Source of the DNA: Delphinapterus leucas
Lineage: Eukaryota > Chordata > Mammalia > Artiodactyla > Monodontidae
Assembly: GCF_002288925.2 (NCBI RefSeq)
Contig: NW_022098036.1
Coordinates: 35,032,444 to 35,096,443, forward strand
Direction: 5' to 3'
Length of the DNA stretch: 64,000 nt
Part shown: positions 22,346-34,689 of the stretch, one piece after another
Layout of the letters: each line of letters begins with the position of its first letter
How positions within the stretch are numbered: the stretch's first letter is position 1
Position numbers and translations under genes: made by a program
Notes under the pieces: model-generated
Databases searched by the model: none
What the model was told of the DNA's origin: nothing
The model's input: only the letters and a program-made list of their open reading frames with translations

Positions 22346-23094
22346 GTATCAAATGCAGGGCAAATGGCTTTGATGGTGAGGATGAAGGCAGAGCATGGGT
22401 TGGTGGTTCAGGTTTTATGATTTGGCTGGTGGGGCACTGCCTGACTTCCAAAGCTTTGGATGGAAGTTGATTAACTTTTAAATACTACTCACCTCCTTGC
22501 TGCAGACTTTTACATCTCTCCTGGATGCTGGGCTTGAATCCTGGGCCTTTCAGAGCAACCTTCTTCTAAGGGGAATGTCGTCAGGACTAAGTTTCTTATT
22601 CTGGTGGAAGTCTTAGGAGGAACACACCTTTGAGGCAAAGTCCCAACATGGCAGCATTCAGCTGGCATAGGTCAGGATGGGAGTAGAAGGAAGCATGGTC
22701 GGGGGGCAGTTGCAGCTGGGGGAGTGGGCCTAGTGAGAGGGACGAGTCAGTGCGTCCTGGAAAATGGAAATTCCCTGAATAAGGGGAATATAGAAGATCT
22801 GATTTGGCAAGGCTGCCCCTAAAGAGACAAGGAGAGGCACAACGGAGGTGTTCTTGAATTTTAAGCTCCAGCCAGCTCTCACGGTAAGGAGCTTTAGAGA
22901 GATTGTCCTGAGGTGGACTGAAGGAGCTCTGAGTTAGTGGACATCTCTAGGGAAGAAGGGCAGTGATGCCATCAGGGATCGGGTAAAGTACAAGGACTCC
23001 CTCATTTTGCACGTTCTTCCCATGGCCCTGACCACACCTTGTGTGTGTAATAGCAGGCTTTACATCTGGGCAGGTTTGTGCAACTATTGCAATA

Positions 23095-23250
23095 ACCTCT
23101 CACACTAACTCCTCTAGGGAGACAGAACTGGTAGCGGTATCCCCATCTTATGACTGAGGAATCTAAAGCCCCAAAGGATGAAAATATACCTAATATAAAA
23201 AACCTAGGAAGTGGCAGGGCCTGATTTCTGAACTAGGATCCACTTTTCCC
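23095..23250 (-). repeat. MIR SINE fragment
   Basis: Reverse MIR: CCCCATCTTATGACTGAGG, CTAAAGCCCCAAAGGATG, GAAGTGGCAGGGCCTGATTT. Confidence 0.6.
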
Positions 23251-23289
23251 CCCTTCTTGTGTTCTTTCTCTTTTCCTTCTCTTTTTACT

Positions 23290-23530
23290 TTAAAGCCTTT
23301 ATTTTTAAAAAATTTTTTATGGAGGCAATATATGATCCCTGTTAAATGTTATTAAATATATTAAGATAGAATAAAATACAGATAAATAAAATAAAATTTA
23401 AAAAGAAGAAAAAGCTTATAATTCTACTACTTAGATTGTTACAGTTAACACCTTGTTGTATGTCATCTTAGATTCTTTTCTATGCATACAATAGAAATAA
23501 TTATAAATATTGTCTTTTTGTCTATTTTCT
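23290..23530 (-). mobile_element. Ancient LINE-1-like AT-rich fragment
   Basis: Highly AT-rich, L1-like text (TTATAATTCTACTACTTAGA, CTTAGATTCTTTTCTATGCA) heavily decayed. Related text at 24,060-24,260 may be its continuation across the LINE-1 at 23.58 kb. Confidence 0.4.
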
Positions 23531-23579
23531 TTTTTGTGTGTTTTTAGTATATGTCTTATTTTTTTCTTTCTTTCTTTTT

Positions 23580-23960
23580 TTTTCTTTTTTTTTTTTTACA
23601 GTAGGTCTTTGTTGGTTATCTATTTTAAATATAGCAGTGTGTACATGTCAATCCCAAACTCCCAATCTATCCCTCCCCCAAACCCTTCCCCCTGGTAACC
23701 ATACGTTCATTCTCTTAGTCTGTGAGTCTGTTTCTGTTTTGCAAATAAGTTGATTTGTGTCATTTTTTTAAGATTCCGCATATAAGTGATATCATATGAT
23801 ATTTGTCTTTCTCTGTCTGACTTACTTCACTTAGTTTGATAATCTCCAGGTCTATCAATGTTGCTGCAAATGGCATTATTTCATTCTTTTAATGGCTGAG
23901 TAATATTCCATTGTATATATGTACCGCATCATTTTTATTCATTCCTCTGTCAATGGTACT
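23580..23960 (-). mobile_element. LINE-1 3' UTR fragment
   Basis: After a T-run: ACAGTAGGTCTTTGTTGGTT, TATAGCAGTGTGTACATGTC, and TGGCTGAGTAATATTCCATT at the far end. It lacks the usual LINE-1 terminal 150 bp, so the T-run is either a premature tail or the end was deleted. Confidence 0.85.
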
Positions 23961-24260
23961 ACTCAACTTTTAGAACGGGTTTTTCTTTTTCTTTCTTTTT
24001 TTCCCCTGATCCAAAGAGGAAAAAAAAAAAGGACCCTTTAGACTACATTCTTTCAACTTTTTTTTAAACCAAAGTAATACATGTACATAGTTGAAAAAGT
24101 CAGAGTATTGATAGTATACTCTAAGTCTTACATCAAGAAATACTTGCCATGCTCAGTGTACCCCACACTTGCTTTCACCCCAAAGAGGCAACCACTTCTA
24201 AATATTAAAATTTTCTAAATTACATGCTTATACTGCTATTCATTGATTTTTCAGGTTTAG

Positions 24261-25965
24261 ATATTATGCATTGACTTTCTGCTGTGTAAGATGAGGGTTT
24301 AGTTTCTCACGTTTATATTCCCCGTGTCTCTCATTCCCTTCCTCTCTCTAAATACGGTTATAACACGGTTCGTGATGTGGATTAAATCAGTGTTTAGTGA
24401 TCACATTTCTACAAGCATGTAAGTATCACTAAAGGAGAGTACCAGGATCGTTCTTCCCTTCTTGTTTAACTCTTTACTCCTGGAGTTATTTGATTTATTT
24501 TTGTTTTAATTGGCTTCGTTGCTTAGTTTTCTATACAGAACTCTCTTACAGATCTGTAAATCACATCTTGATCTATACACAAACCATATGGTTGGTTTTC
24601 TTCCTGAGAGAGAGCCTCATAGAAGCTCTTGTCCCCCTTTCCCTATCAGGACTGGTGTTTCTCCAGGGCTGCTGCATGTTCTCCTCCTCGTCATCATGCC
24701 GGAATTTCCTTCCACCTCTCTCCTGAGTTGGATCCCCTGAATTCTGGCTCTTATGTTTTCTTATATCTTGGTTTATTCTCCTAGTTTTGTTGTATGTATC
24801 ATCTAGTAGTGGCCTGAGACCACCTATGGGCTTTTGACTCCACTGTGTATAAACCACACCCTTTTAATGGGGGATGAAATAAATGTTGGTTTTGTTTTCA
24901 GATCAATATAAACCAAGAAAAAGAATTCATCCCATGTGGGATCCAACGAGTCTCATTTTGCTTAATAGACCCAGAATGATGGTCAAGTTTGTTTTTTTTT
25001 TTTTCTAGATTTGGTAAGCTTTTTACACTTAAAAACTTTATCTGATTTACACTGACCTTAATCACAGGACAATAGAAAAGAGAAGAAGAAAAAAAACTTT
25101 ATCTGAAAATTCAAGCTATGACTATTGAAGGAAACAACAGCCCAAAGTTTGCTCCTTTTAAAGAAAAGGAGAACTTGAACGCAGAATCTTCAGCCCACCC
25201 ACAGGTGTGCCCTGGAGACGCAGGCAGGCGATGTGCAAATTGTCACATGTCCCTGGCTCAGCCTGGCTCCTTCTCAGGCCTCTGCCCTGCGCGTGGCCTG
25301 TGGGCTCTCAGATGTGGCTCGGTACTTTGTTTGCTACATTTTCTTCTGTACAAAGTGCAAGCCTTGGACAGGCACATGCTGGGGACTTTGTGGTGGCCTC
25401 TGAAGTTGTTTCTAAGAAGGCAGTGACTCATCACAGGAAACCCTGTTTGTTTTCTCTCTGACCTTCCCTCAGCTTCCTGCCTCACCCATCTGTGCGTGAG
25501 TTCTCACATTCCTCACTAACAGACAGCAGCTTACCTCTGACTTTAGTCAACAGTGAGAACTGGAGATGGTTCTGGGAGTGACAATGGGACACCTCTTCCT
25601 AGAGCGATGCCTGTGAGGGCAACAGGCCTTTACTCAATACCTTGGCGTCTCCCCTCTGAGATGTGTGTCAATTTCTGTTCCATGACTCCTGCAGAATCCT
25701 TTTTCCCATGTCCCTAACCAGAATGAATTATCACGTTATACAAGAGGTAGATTTGCTCTCTTAGCCTTTGCTCTAATCAGAGACCGCTTTGCACAACTCT
25801 TTTTCTAGAAAAATACATCACTGTACATTTATTAATAGGTGTTCAGTTGTTTCTGATTGATGTGAGCTAAACTGAAGAGATGTTTGTGGTTGTCCACACA
25901 CAGTGCTTCAGACATAGAAGGTCTTCAGTGGATAGACGTTGAAATGAATCAGACAATTCAGATTC
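24261..25965. other. Unique sequence without recognised genes
   Basis: No repeat family or exon could be named. A plus-strand frame at 25,118-25,426 (102 codons) ends its first third at a ...CCACCCACAG boundary but lacks matching splice signals and domains. Confidence 0.3.
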
Positions 25966-25969
25966 CTAC

Positions 25970-26085
25970 ACATTTAGAGTTAGAAGGGACCTTAAAGCTT
26001 ATCCAGTCCTGCTTTTCCATTTACAGACAAGGATCCTGAGGCCCGAAGAAAATACTTTCTCACGGTCACCCAGCCAGGTCCTGGT
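25970..26085. repeat. Ancient interspersed repeat, family not assigned
   Basis: GTTAGAAGGGACCTTAAAGC, CCATTTACAGACAAGGATCC and GAGGCCCGAAG resemble a common old mammalian repeat with a MIR-like second half. A similar element may lie at 43,530-43,650, and a terminal counterpart at 44,510-44,555. Confidence 0.4.
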
Positions 26086-26949
26086 CCTGTGAGGGCCGTG
26101 TGTGCCTGGCTCCGCACTGCTCTCAGCCGGGCTGCAGTCCCCACTTCCATCTGAATCCCTTCGTCACTCTCTACACCTCAGGGTGGAACCCTCAGGCTGG
26201 CTAAGCCCCTTTGCAAGGTCTCACCCTTCCTCTGTCACTGGTTTCCCCAAAGTCCCTCCCTGGTTCCAGGCTCCTCTCCAGACTGCAGGCAAATGCAGAC
26301 CATTGACTTTGGTTTCCTTTGGCTGAGAATCCATGACTTCCCCCAAAGACCATGTTTCAGAGCAATTCTTCAAAACTTGAATAGCAAAATACTCACTAAA
26401 GGAAATTTGATGAAGACACAAACAAGTGGTTTTTTCACATTTTTGGTGTTTTCTTTGGACATTTCCCTACTATACTTCCTTTCCAAGGACGAGGTTGCTT
26501 ATTTGATTTATTACAGTCATAATCTTATTCAGTTTTGTATCCTGCTATTTTCCACTTGTGCTCCTATAATGTAACTTTATGACAGAAGGATTGGGAACAA
26601 ATACTGGTCTGCTTTTTAAAGAAATCTGTTAGAACACCACGTCACCTAGTTAGAAAAGTAGATTGCTCTACTTTTTGGTGGGGCGAACAGCAATGTGTAC
26701 ATCCAGAGCTGGTTTTTGGAGACAGGAGACACGCCACGTCTTCCGCCACCGCCCCATATGGGGGAGTTGGGTTTGCATTCTCTGTCACTGTCAGTGGGGC
26801 ACTGTGCTTCCTGATAGTCTGTGAACCAGAACCCTGCTTCTACCATCACATCCACATTCAGTCCTGTATTCTAGTCTCCACGATCGTATCAGCTTGGCCC
26901 CAACCACCATGTTGACCTGTGTGCCATCTCTGATCTCTCATTTATTGTG

Positions 26950-27125
26950 AAGGAGTCTGTTGTAAAACTAGCTAGGCATGAAGCCTGCACACCCTATAAC
27001 TCTGTGAAAGCAGAAACCAAGTCTTTCTATACGTCTTTGGTGTTTCACTATATCCCCAGCATGATGCCCAGCCTACAGATGACACCTTGTACATGTTATG
27101 GTAAGCAAGTAAATGAATGAACAAA
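26950..27125 (+). mobile_element. LINE-2 3' end fragment
   Basis: CTGTGAAAGCAGAAACCAAG, TATCCCCAGCATGATGCCC, and AAGTAAATGAATGAAC at the end follow the L2 order. Confidence 0.65.
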
Positions 27126-27176
27126 TGCGAATAACTCTAATTGTGGATGCATTTGTGGTTGCCAGAGTAGTCTTCC

Positions 27177-27231
27177 TTTTTTTTCTTTTTTCTTTTTTAA
27201 AATTTTTATTGGAGTATAGTTGCTTTACGAA
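27177..27231 (-). mobile_element. Minute LINE-1 insertion (about 55 bp)
   Basis: A T/C-rich tail followed by only AATTTTTATTGGAGTATAGT and TGCTTTAC of LINE-1 3' end. It is flanked by TAGTCTTCC at 27,168-27,176 and 27,232-27,240, supporting a true but extremely truncated insertion. Confidence 0.8.
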
Positions 27232-27966
27232 TAGTCTTCCCTTATAGCAGTTCCAAATGCAAAATCATAACTGTGGTGGGAACATTCTCTTCAGAGCATT
27301 TCCCACCACAAGGGAAGAAACAAACCAAATAGGAAATGGAGAGTCAGGGTGGTCTGAGCATTATGTTGAGTAATGTCCCAGATCTCTCAGGTCCCTTTCT
27401 CCTTACAGCCCCCAGACCTTGGATATTGCACAATCCTTTTTGTCATTTAAGAATCTTAAGTGGCTGATGTTTTTGTTCTCTCCTTAATTTTGAGGCAAAA
27501 AAGGTTTACTTTCCAAGATAGTAGTCGCAATCTCCACTCTAAGGAAAGCCCAAGTCATCATAAACTTCCCTTAACACCTCAGAATCTTAGTCCCAAGATA
27601 ATCTTGCTTGAGATATAAAATTGCTTCTAAGTGGAGGATTACTCAACTGTAAAATAATTAACAACAATGATAGGTAGAACAACATTAACAAATCTCAAAA
27701 TAATTGTTTTTTCAAAATAGTTTTGCTGCATGAAAGAAGTCAGACCAAGCATGAGTATATCCTGTATGCTTTCATTTACATAAAATTCTAGAAAATGCAA
27801 ACTAATCTGTAGTGACAGTGTTGCCTGGTAGGTGGGGTGGGAAGCAGTGAGAAGCAGGCATTACAAAAGGCCCCAGGAAACTTTGGGTCATGATGGATAC
27901 GTTCCTTATTGTGAAGTTGTGGTAGTTGCACAGCTTTATATGTGTGTCAGAGCTTGTCAAATTGTG

Positions 27967-28274
27967 GGGCTTCCCTGGTGGCTCAGTGGTTGAGAATCTG
28001 CCTGCCAATGCAGGGGACACGGGTTCGAGCCCTGGTCTGGGAAGATCCCACATGCCGTGGAGCAACTAGGCCCGTGAGCCACAACTACTGAGCCTGCATG
28101 TCTGGAGCCTGTGCTCCCAATAAGAGAGGCCGCGATAGTGAGAGGCCCGCGCACTGTGATTAAGAGTGGCCCCCGCTTGCCGCAACTAGAGAAAGCCCTT
28201 ACACAGAAATGAAGACCCAACACAGCCATAAATAAACAAACAAACAAATAAATAAATAAATATTTTTTAAAAAA
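27967..28274 (+). mobile_element. CHR-type SINE, long form with TSD
   Basis: GGGCTTCCCTGGTGGCTCAG head, intact B box GGTTCGAGCCC, body AAGATCCCACATGCCGTGG, tail of AAACAAACAAATAAATAAAT. TSD AGCTTGTCAAATTGTG at 27,951-27,966 against AGCTTGTCAAAGTGTG at 28,275-28,290 (one mismatch). Confidence 0.94.
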
Positions 28275-28957
28275 AGCTTGTCAAAGTGTGCACTGCAAGT
28301 ATGTGAAGTGTATTGGATGCCAATTATATACCAATAAAGCTGCTTTTGAAATTGTTTCTAGGAAATGGAGTCCTGTCCCCCAGGCTCCATGTCCTACCTC
28401 ACTTTCCAGCTTCTCCTACTAAAGGACGATCACACCCAATCTTGTGTCTGCAGTGCAACCAGTCCTTTGGTATGGTAGATCCTGAGCTTTCTTTGCTTCT
28501 TCTGGAAGCAAAGAAAGTATTTTAACTGGGCCACCATTCCCTCTCAGTTAATTGCCAGATGCTCTCGAGTACTGTGGACAAGCTTGCCCTCTTTTCCTGT
28601 CCTTAGCCATTTAGGGCATGACCCCCTCATGGTTCCAGTGGCAGGTTTTTGAATAGACAGCCACCCATAGTGTAGCTGGCATTTGCATTACTGCCAGGCT
28701 GAGCCATGACTCACACAATTCTTAGACCTTTGACGTGTTTTCAGGATGCTTTTCAAAACACCCATTGCTTCCACACAGGAAAGGCTGAGACAGTGACCTG
28801 CCATTGTTTGCCCCATCCTCTCTCAGACGTTTCTTTCACTGACATTGTTCTCCAAGGAGCTTTAGAGTTGCGTAGCCCTAGATCAGCTGTATGAAGCGCA
28901 GACAGATCCCCTTCTCCGGAAGTCGGCATTATTCTAATGATGAAGTGAGAGAGTTGC

Positions 28958-29224
28958 ATTGATATATATACACTACCAAATGTAAAATAGGTAGCTATTT
29001 TGAAATATAGGAAGTGGGAAGCAGCTGCAGAGCACAGGGAGATCAGCTAGGTGCCTTGTGTCCACCTAGAGGGGTGGGATATGGAGGGTGGGAGGGAGAC
29101 TCAAGAGGGAGGGGTTATGCGGATATATGTATACTTATAGCTGATTCCTTTTGTTATACAGCAGAAACTAACACAACATTGTAAAGCGATTATACTCCAA
29201 TAACGATGTTTAAAAAAAAAAAAA
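28958..29224 (+). mobile_element. 5'-truncated LINE-1, the only plus-strand copy
   Basis: Forward LINE-1 3' end: CACTACCAAATGTAAAATAG, GGAAGCAGCTGCAGAGCACA, GGGATATGGAGGGTGGGAGG, ending AACACAACATTGTAAAGCG and a poly-A at 29,210-29,224. No clear TSD seen. Confidence 0.9.
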
Positions 29225-30215
29225 CCTCTAAAACCTAAGGAAGAATCAGGAATGAGTCCCTGGAATATACAGATGTGGGACCTGCTGAGATGTTGCCTGT
29301 TCTCCCATCTTACAAGGGCTCCATGCTCTAAGTGGTTAGGTAAATAGCAAAGGCCATTAGAGCAGGGCTACTCCAACCTCCGCTGGCCTAGGAATCAGGT
29401 AAGAAATCGAGAGCAATGGTTTAGAAACTTTTATAGCAAAATGCTACAATTGCGTTAGGACTCCTGAATCTAATAACAAGAAAAGTTAGGCTTGTATTTT
29501 ATATTCCTTTTACTTAAGATTCTTTTTTAGTAATTCATTTTTATTTTACAAATGGTTTGGTTCATAATGGATTGGAAATTATAAAAATAAATAAATAAAG
29601 TGGCCCTTTATCACAGATCGTTTGAAAAGCGCTGAGCTATTTTTCACAGCCTCTGAAGGGTGTTTCTGGGCACCTTCCTTCCCACAGAGATGGCGGGTGA
29701 CCTGTGGAGAGATGGGGACAGAGCCAGGGAGGGGGAGGGCAAGGGGCCTCCCCTTTGCCTCTAGTTCCTTTTCCTTTTTTGACCCAAGAACACACACATC
29801 CCTAGGGAAGCGACACAGCAAGAGTAACCAGAGTAGAGACAAAATCGGAGGGGACTGCACTTAGAGGAGAGGCTGGGAATGGCAGGAGAAACTTGTGTTT
29901 ATCACACACAACTCCTGACGTCGGCAAATGTCCTTCACAGTGGACCTTAGGAGCAGGTGGTGGAGGAGCTGACAAATAAGGATTTGAGGGGAGCCACAGC
30001 TGGAATGAAGCTGGAGTTGTGAGTCCCACTAGAGACAATCACCTACACAAAAGATGCTCATATAACCTAGGAGGGGGAGGGGAGAGGCTGGCAATCATTG
30101 CCCTGTAATACGTGAGAATACACTGCATATTCCTACAGAGTCACTGACTGGAGGAACTGTCCCTCTAGGAAGCATAGAGAAGGGCTGAACATAAGACGGA
30201 CTCATTATCTATCTT
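29225..30215. other. Unique sequence
   Basis: No named repeat or supported exon. Frames of 80-93 codons on opposite strands at 29,579-29,864 overlap each other and lack features. Confidence 0.35.
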
Positions 30216-30231
30216 AAAATAGGGAGATCAA

Positions 30232-30432
30232 GGGCTTCCCTGGTGGCGCAGTGGTTGAGAGTCCGCCTGCCGATGCAGGGGACACGGGTTCGTGCCCCGG
30301 TCCGGGAAGATCCCACATGCCACGAAGCGGCTGGGCCCGTGAGCCATGGCTGCTGAGCCTGCGCGTCCGGAGCCTGTGCTCCGCAACGGGAGAGGCCACG
30401 ACAGTGAGGGGCCCGGTGTCCGGAAAAAAAAA
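30232..30432 (+). mobile_element. Young CHR-type SINE, short CG-rich subfamily
   Basis: About 200 bp: GGGCTTCCCTGGTGGCGCAG head, TGCCGATGCAGGGGACACGG, GTTCGTGCCCCGGTCCGGG, GCTGAGCCTGCGCGTCCGG, then a pure A tail. CpG sites are well kept. The 13-bp TSD AAAATAGGGAGAT lies at 30,216-30,228 and at about 30,433-30,445. Features fit the youngest cetacean SINE group. Confidence 0.95.
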
Positions 30433-30449
30433 AAAATAGGGAGATAAGT

Positions 30450-31585
30450 AGCTGAGAGGCATTGGGAAGGACCTATAACTGAAGTCTTTGCCACCGCATT
30501 TTAGAGCTGTCTCTGCTGTCCCAGCTCTATTTTTGTAGTAGATCGTGGTGTGGGGTGATATTCCGGTTCCCAGGGGACATGGAAGAGCCTTCGGCCCTGC
30601 TTGCCTTTGAAGCAGTCAGCTGACAGCCCCCTTGCTGTCCCATATTCCCGAGAGGTGGCGGGGCAGGATGACACCTTCCTCTCATTGCCTTTCTGAGGTG
30701 ACTCAGTATGCCCTAGTTGCCATTGTTGACATTGAAGTACTTGACTGAGAGGAGAGAATCAGGTTGGGTGGGTTCGGGCTCTTTCATATGAGAAGAGCTT
30801 TTGTGTCTTGGCTGTGGGAAAGAAAGGAATACCCAGCCCTCTTGCTTTTTTGTTAAATTAGAGGGTGCTTTCGGCCTTACAAATTCTCCTGAAATATATC
30901 TTGGCTTTGACCGGGTGACGGCGCATGCGTGCCTGAGTGTGGCTGCCATGTGGCATTATTTCTCGTCTGACGGACTGGAGGTTCAGGAAGGGCTGTAGTT
31001 AGACCCGGGGTCTCCTGTAGGTCGGAGCCACACCGGGAGGTGCGGCCTGCAGCCTGGTGGGCTGTAGCAAAGCAGAGGCAGGATCAAAAACGCAGTTACC
31101 TTTCCTCTTGGGCCAAACACAAGTTAATGCCAATGTAGTCATAGTTGCCTGCTTTGGGGGATGCTTTGCAAAGTCTGGACCCAGATGCAAGGAGTTTTAA
31201 AGAGACTGACAAAGGAGGGCAAGAGTAACATGAATGCCTTTCCCAGCTTATGCTTCAGAAACTCATAAGCCACATGGTACCTTCTGGGAATGAAGTAACT
31301 GACTCCCCTGACCCAGGAGACCCGACTGTGGTTCTAGGTCTTTACCTCTCCCGCTTTTCCTGCCCTGAAATACCCAGAAACAGCCTGAAGTAAAATTCAA
31401 CCCGTAGTCACTGCCCACCGCCCGCCCACCCCCAAACTTGTAACTTGGTTGGCTAACAAAACTGGCCCAGTATGAAACAGCACTAGATTATGGCAAAGAT
31501 CATAGGTAATACAGGTATTTCAGAAAGAGGGACTGATGTGGGTCTGAGGAGTCAGGGAAGGCTGCTGGAAAAATGAGGCTTGGAC
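30450..31585. other. Unique sequence, gene-free
   Basis: No exon or repeat supported. Moderate CpG at 30,910-31,060 does not reach island density. Confidence 0.35.
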
Positions 31586-31589
31586 TGGC

Positions 31590-31770
31590 ACTGAGTCCTT
31601 CCCTCCTTTGGAATCAGATAAGGTTTGAGTCCCGGATTTACCAGGACTTGTGTTGGACAAGTACGTAAGGTCTCTGGGCCCCGGTATCCTCATCTACAAG
31701 ATGGGGAAAATAACAACCACGTCCTAGGCTTTCTGGGAGCACTGAGTAAATGCTCACAGTGTTTGATCCC
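31590..31770 (+). repeat. MIR SINE fragment
   Basis: Forward MIR: TTTGGAATCAGATAAGGTTT, GAGTCCCGGATTTACC, CTCATCTACAAGATGGGG, CACTGAGTAAATGCT. Confidence 0.65.
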
Positions 31771-32279
31771 TTCCTTCATTTTCATGGCTGCAAGGAGTTC
31801 CTTCTGGGATTAATACCTGGGAATGGCTCACCAATTTGGACGCAGAACTAAGATTTGCAAGGCTGCCATTTCTCCCTGTGGGGAAGCAGTACTATAAACA
31901 AACCATGAGTCAGTGGCTGCTTTTCCTAACTATGCACCGAGTTTCCCTGACTGGGCTAAGTTACATCTCTCTTAAACCAGACACTCCAAGACATAGCTTG
32001 TACCAAGAGAGATACTTTCCCCAAGTACTCACTTGGCTAAAACACTAGAGCTCTTAGTATTAATGCTGCTATCAAGTTCTTGAGCAGTTCAGCTTGCCTT
32101 CCTAGCCTCTCCTAATTTGTCAGCACTTCCCAATTTTACTATACACAAAATAGGAAGTTATAAAATCCTAGCTCTGCACTGGAGCGCAGTTCGTTCTGGA
32201 AAAACAGGCCTTGGAATAGGATGTCTTAAAAAATTTTTTATCAGTAAGAAATTGGTCATGGAGAGGGAGAATATAGAGC

Positions 32280-32525
32280 ATAATGGATAGGAGCAGGGAC
32301 TCTGCATCCAAACGACCTGGACTTGCTTCCCTGCTCTGCCATTTTTCTAGCTATGTGACTTCGGGTAAATTATTTAACCACCCTGTGCCTTAGTTTACTC
32401 ATCGGTTAAATGGGGAAATAATTGTACATATCTCATAGGGTTGCTGCGATGAGTAAAATATTTGTAAAGCAGTAAGTGGCCAGTGTAAGCAGTAAATATG
32501 TGTTGGCCATAATTAATATTATGTC
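32280..32525 (+). repeat. MIR SINE, near full length
   Basis: GGACTCTGCATCCAAACGAC, CTAGCTATGTGACTTCGGG, TTATTTAACCACCCTGTGCC, GTTAAATGGGGAAATAAT, CATAGGGTTGCTGCGATGAG: the complete MIR order. Confidence 0.88.
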
Positions 32526-33635
32526 CTAGTGAAATGGGGAGGGGGAAGGTTTCAGACCTTGAGGGATGCTGTGCCCTAAAGAAGAGCGTACAAAGAGAGC
32601 CAGCAGTCCCAGGGCCTGGTGACAATGGGCGGCATAGAAAAGAGTACTCTCAGGAAGTTATAAGCCCAAGTGCCAAATCCTAATGAGACGGCCCAGGTTC
32701 AACCATTGACATTGAAATGGCCATCAGAGAGCCGTTTTAGAATGTGACTCCATTCTAGACTCTGGGGTGCCTGGATACAGCCTCTCTGCCAGCCTGGTTC
32801 AAGACTTGTTTTGGTGCGGATGACATGCTTACACAGGACTAGTCAATAACAGGTCCTTTGTTCTGTCTCCTGGACCTCTGGGTGCCACTGTACAGACATG
32901 TCCAGCTTGGCAGGCAGCTGGCATCTTAAGGATCCAGGTTGTTATCAGATGGACACTCACTAAACAGAGTCCCTCCCGGCCCGCTGGCGTGTGCTACAGC
33001 GCACGTAGGCCAGCATACCTCGTATCTCTGCCCAGGCAATTACATCCCAACCACCCTGCCCCATATTCCAACACAGCCGGAGCCAGCTGGGACACCATGC
33101 TTGGGGTGGCAGCCAGGTATTTTTCCTCCTTTCGTCTGTTGATTCCCAAAGTATTTTCTTTTAAGCTTGGGCTCTAATTGTAATGTCCAATGTGGGAAAA
33201 CAAACCCGAAAGGCAGGAACTGAGCTGCATCTGCTCGTAGCGCTGCCTTTGCTGTTCTGAAATGAAGCCAAAAGGCACAGCCTCTGACCTCCAGAACAGG
33301 AAGCCTGGAAGCTGTGTGTCCTTTCTCCAGTGCTGCCTGCCCTGTGAGTGTATTGCATATACCTACACATTAGTGGTGTGCTATCTGGTCTGATGTGCAG
33401 ATCCAGATTTAAATACTAGCGTGGGATTCAGAGTTTGAGTAAAATGCATGTCTGGGCCTGTCCCTTGGCCAGGCCCCAGGGTCTTCAGCCCACCCAGCTG
33501 GTCACCAAAGCTGGCCTCTTGCGTCAGAAGTGATCCCACGCAGTTCTGATGACTGACAGTTTATGACAACTCACCCTGGTTTGGGAAATCTCCTTGCTAA
33601 TGTTTTCTTATCTCGTCGGAGAGAACCATGTTTGA
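32526..33635. other. Unique sequence
   Basis: No exon or repeat could be named. Frames at 32,939-33,177 are short and unsupported. Confidence 0.35.
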
Positions 33636-33639
33636 GTAC

Positions 33640-33900
33640 TGAAAATTGGTATCATTTATTGATCACATGCTACGCCCCAGGCAGCCTTCTAGGGGCTTTA
33701 CATAGTGATTTCTCACTGTCCCACCACCAGCACTCCAATGGAGTAGTATGATCAGCTCTGCCTAACCCTGAGGACACTGAAATGTGCTGACATTAGGAAA
33801 CTTGCTCAAGGCCACCCAGGTAGGTGGTAGCACCAGTATTTGAACCAGGCAGCCTGATCCAGGGCACACTTCTAGCCACTCTAGTGCCTGCTGCTTTGGT
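33640..33900 (-). repeat. MIR SINE
   Basis: Reverse MIR: GATCACATGCTACGCCCCAG, AGGAAACTTGCTCAAGGCC, GGTGGTAGCACCAGTATTTG, AACCAGGCAGCCTGATCC. Confidence 0.78.
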
Positions 33901-34324
33901 GTCTCTCTGACCCTCTCCAAGCATTAGACCAATGCCTGATAATGACCTTCCTCATTGTTATCCGTCTCATCAGCTTATGGGGCACAGAAGCTTCTCCTGG
34001 TTGACGCTTTCGGCTGACTTGCTGCATCCTTGATGTTAGGGATAATAATGCAAACGTTGAATTATTTCCTCATTGATATCTAGTACTTTGATTCAATAAA
34101 TATTTAGTGAACAATGACTTTGTGCCGGGCGTTATACTAGACCTGACAAAGAGGGCCACTGCAGGGTACTTGCTTTCAAAGAATTTTCACTCTAGAAAGA
34201 TAAATAATCTTCCCACATTCCCAGGATGTCCCACAGGGCCTTCTGAGGTGGGCGCTGTGTTCCTCTTCAGTCTCATTGCTCTGCATTCCCTGCCTCTGTG
34301 TCCTTTGGTTTGGTGAGCTTCCTA

Positions 34325-34625
34325 CCACCTCAGGGCCTTTGCACCTTCTGTTCCATCAGCCTGAAATACTCCACACTTTGCCTAGACGACTCTTCCTCAT
34401 TCTTCAGGTCTCATCTTAAATCACTCTTCTTTGGGATTCTCTCTAAATCCCATAGATTAGGTCAGGTTCTCCCTGTTACATCTCATCATAATTCCCTGTG
34501 CTCTTAATTTTTGTAATTATTTGATTCATCCACCAGCTCCTTAAGGGCATGAGTAATGCTGTTCTTGTTCACCACTGTATTCCTGGCATACAGTAGGCGC
34601 TCACTAAATATTCTGAAGTGAATGA
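34325..34625 (+). mobile_element. LINE-2 3' end
   Basis: Good L2 order: CTCAGGGCCTTTGCACCTTC, CATTCTTCAGGTCTCATCTT, CTCCTTAAGGGCATGAGTAA, CATACAGTAGGCGCTCACTA, ending AGTGAATGAAG. Confidence 0.85.
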
Positions 34626-34689
34626 AGATTATCAGTTATTTATTAAAGCAAAAACTGGGGTATATTAGTCTCCAGTCCTCCAAGAAGCA

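Noticed and set aside
27967..28060. tRNA-like A and B boxes suggesting a tRNA gene
   Set aside because: Part of a tRNA-derived SINE; no complete cloverleaf, and the same head occurs in every CHR SINE in the window.
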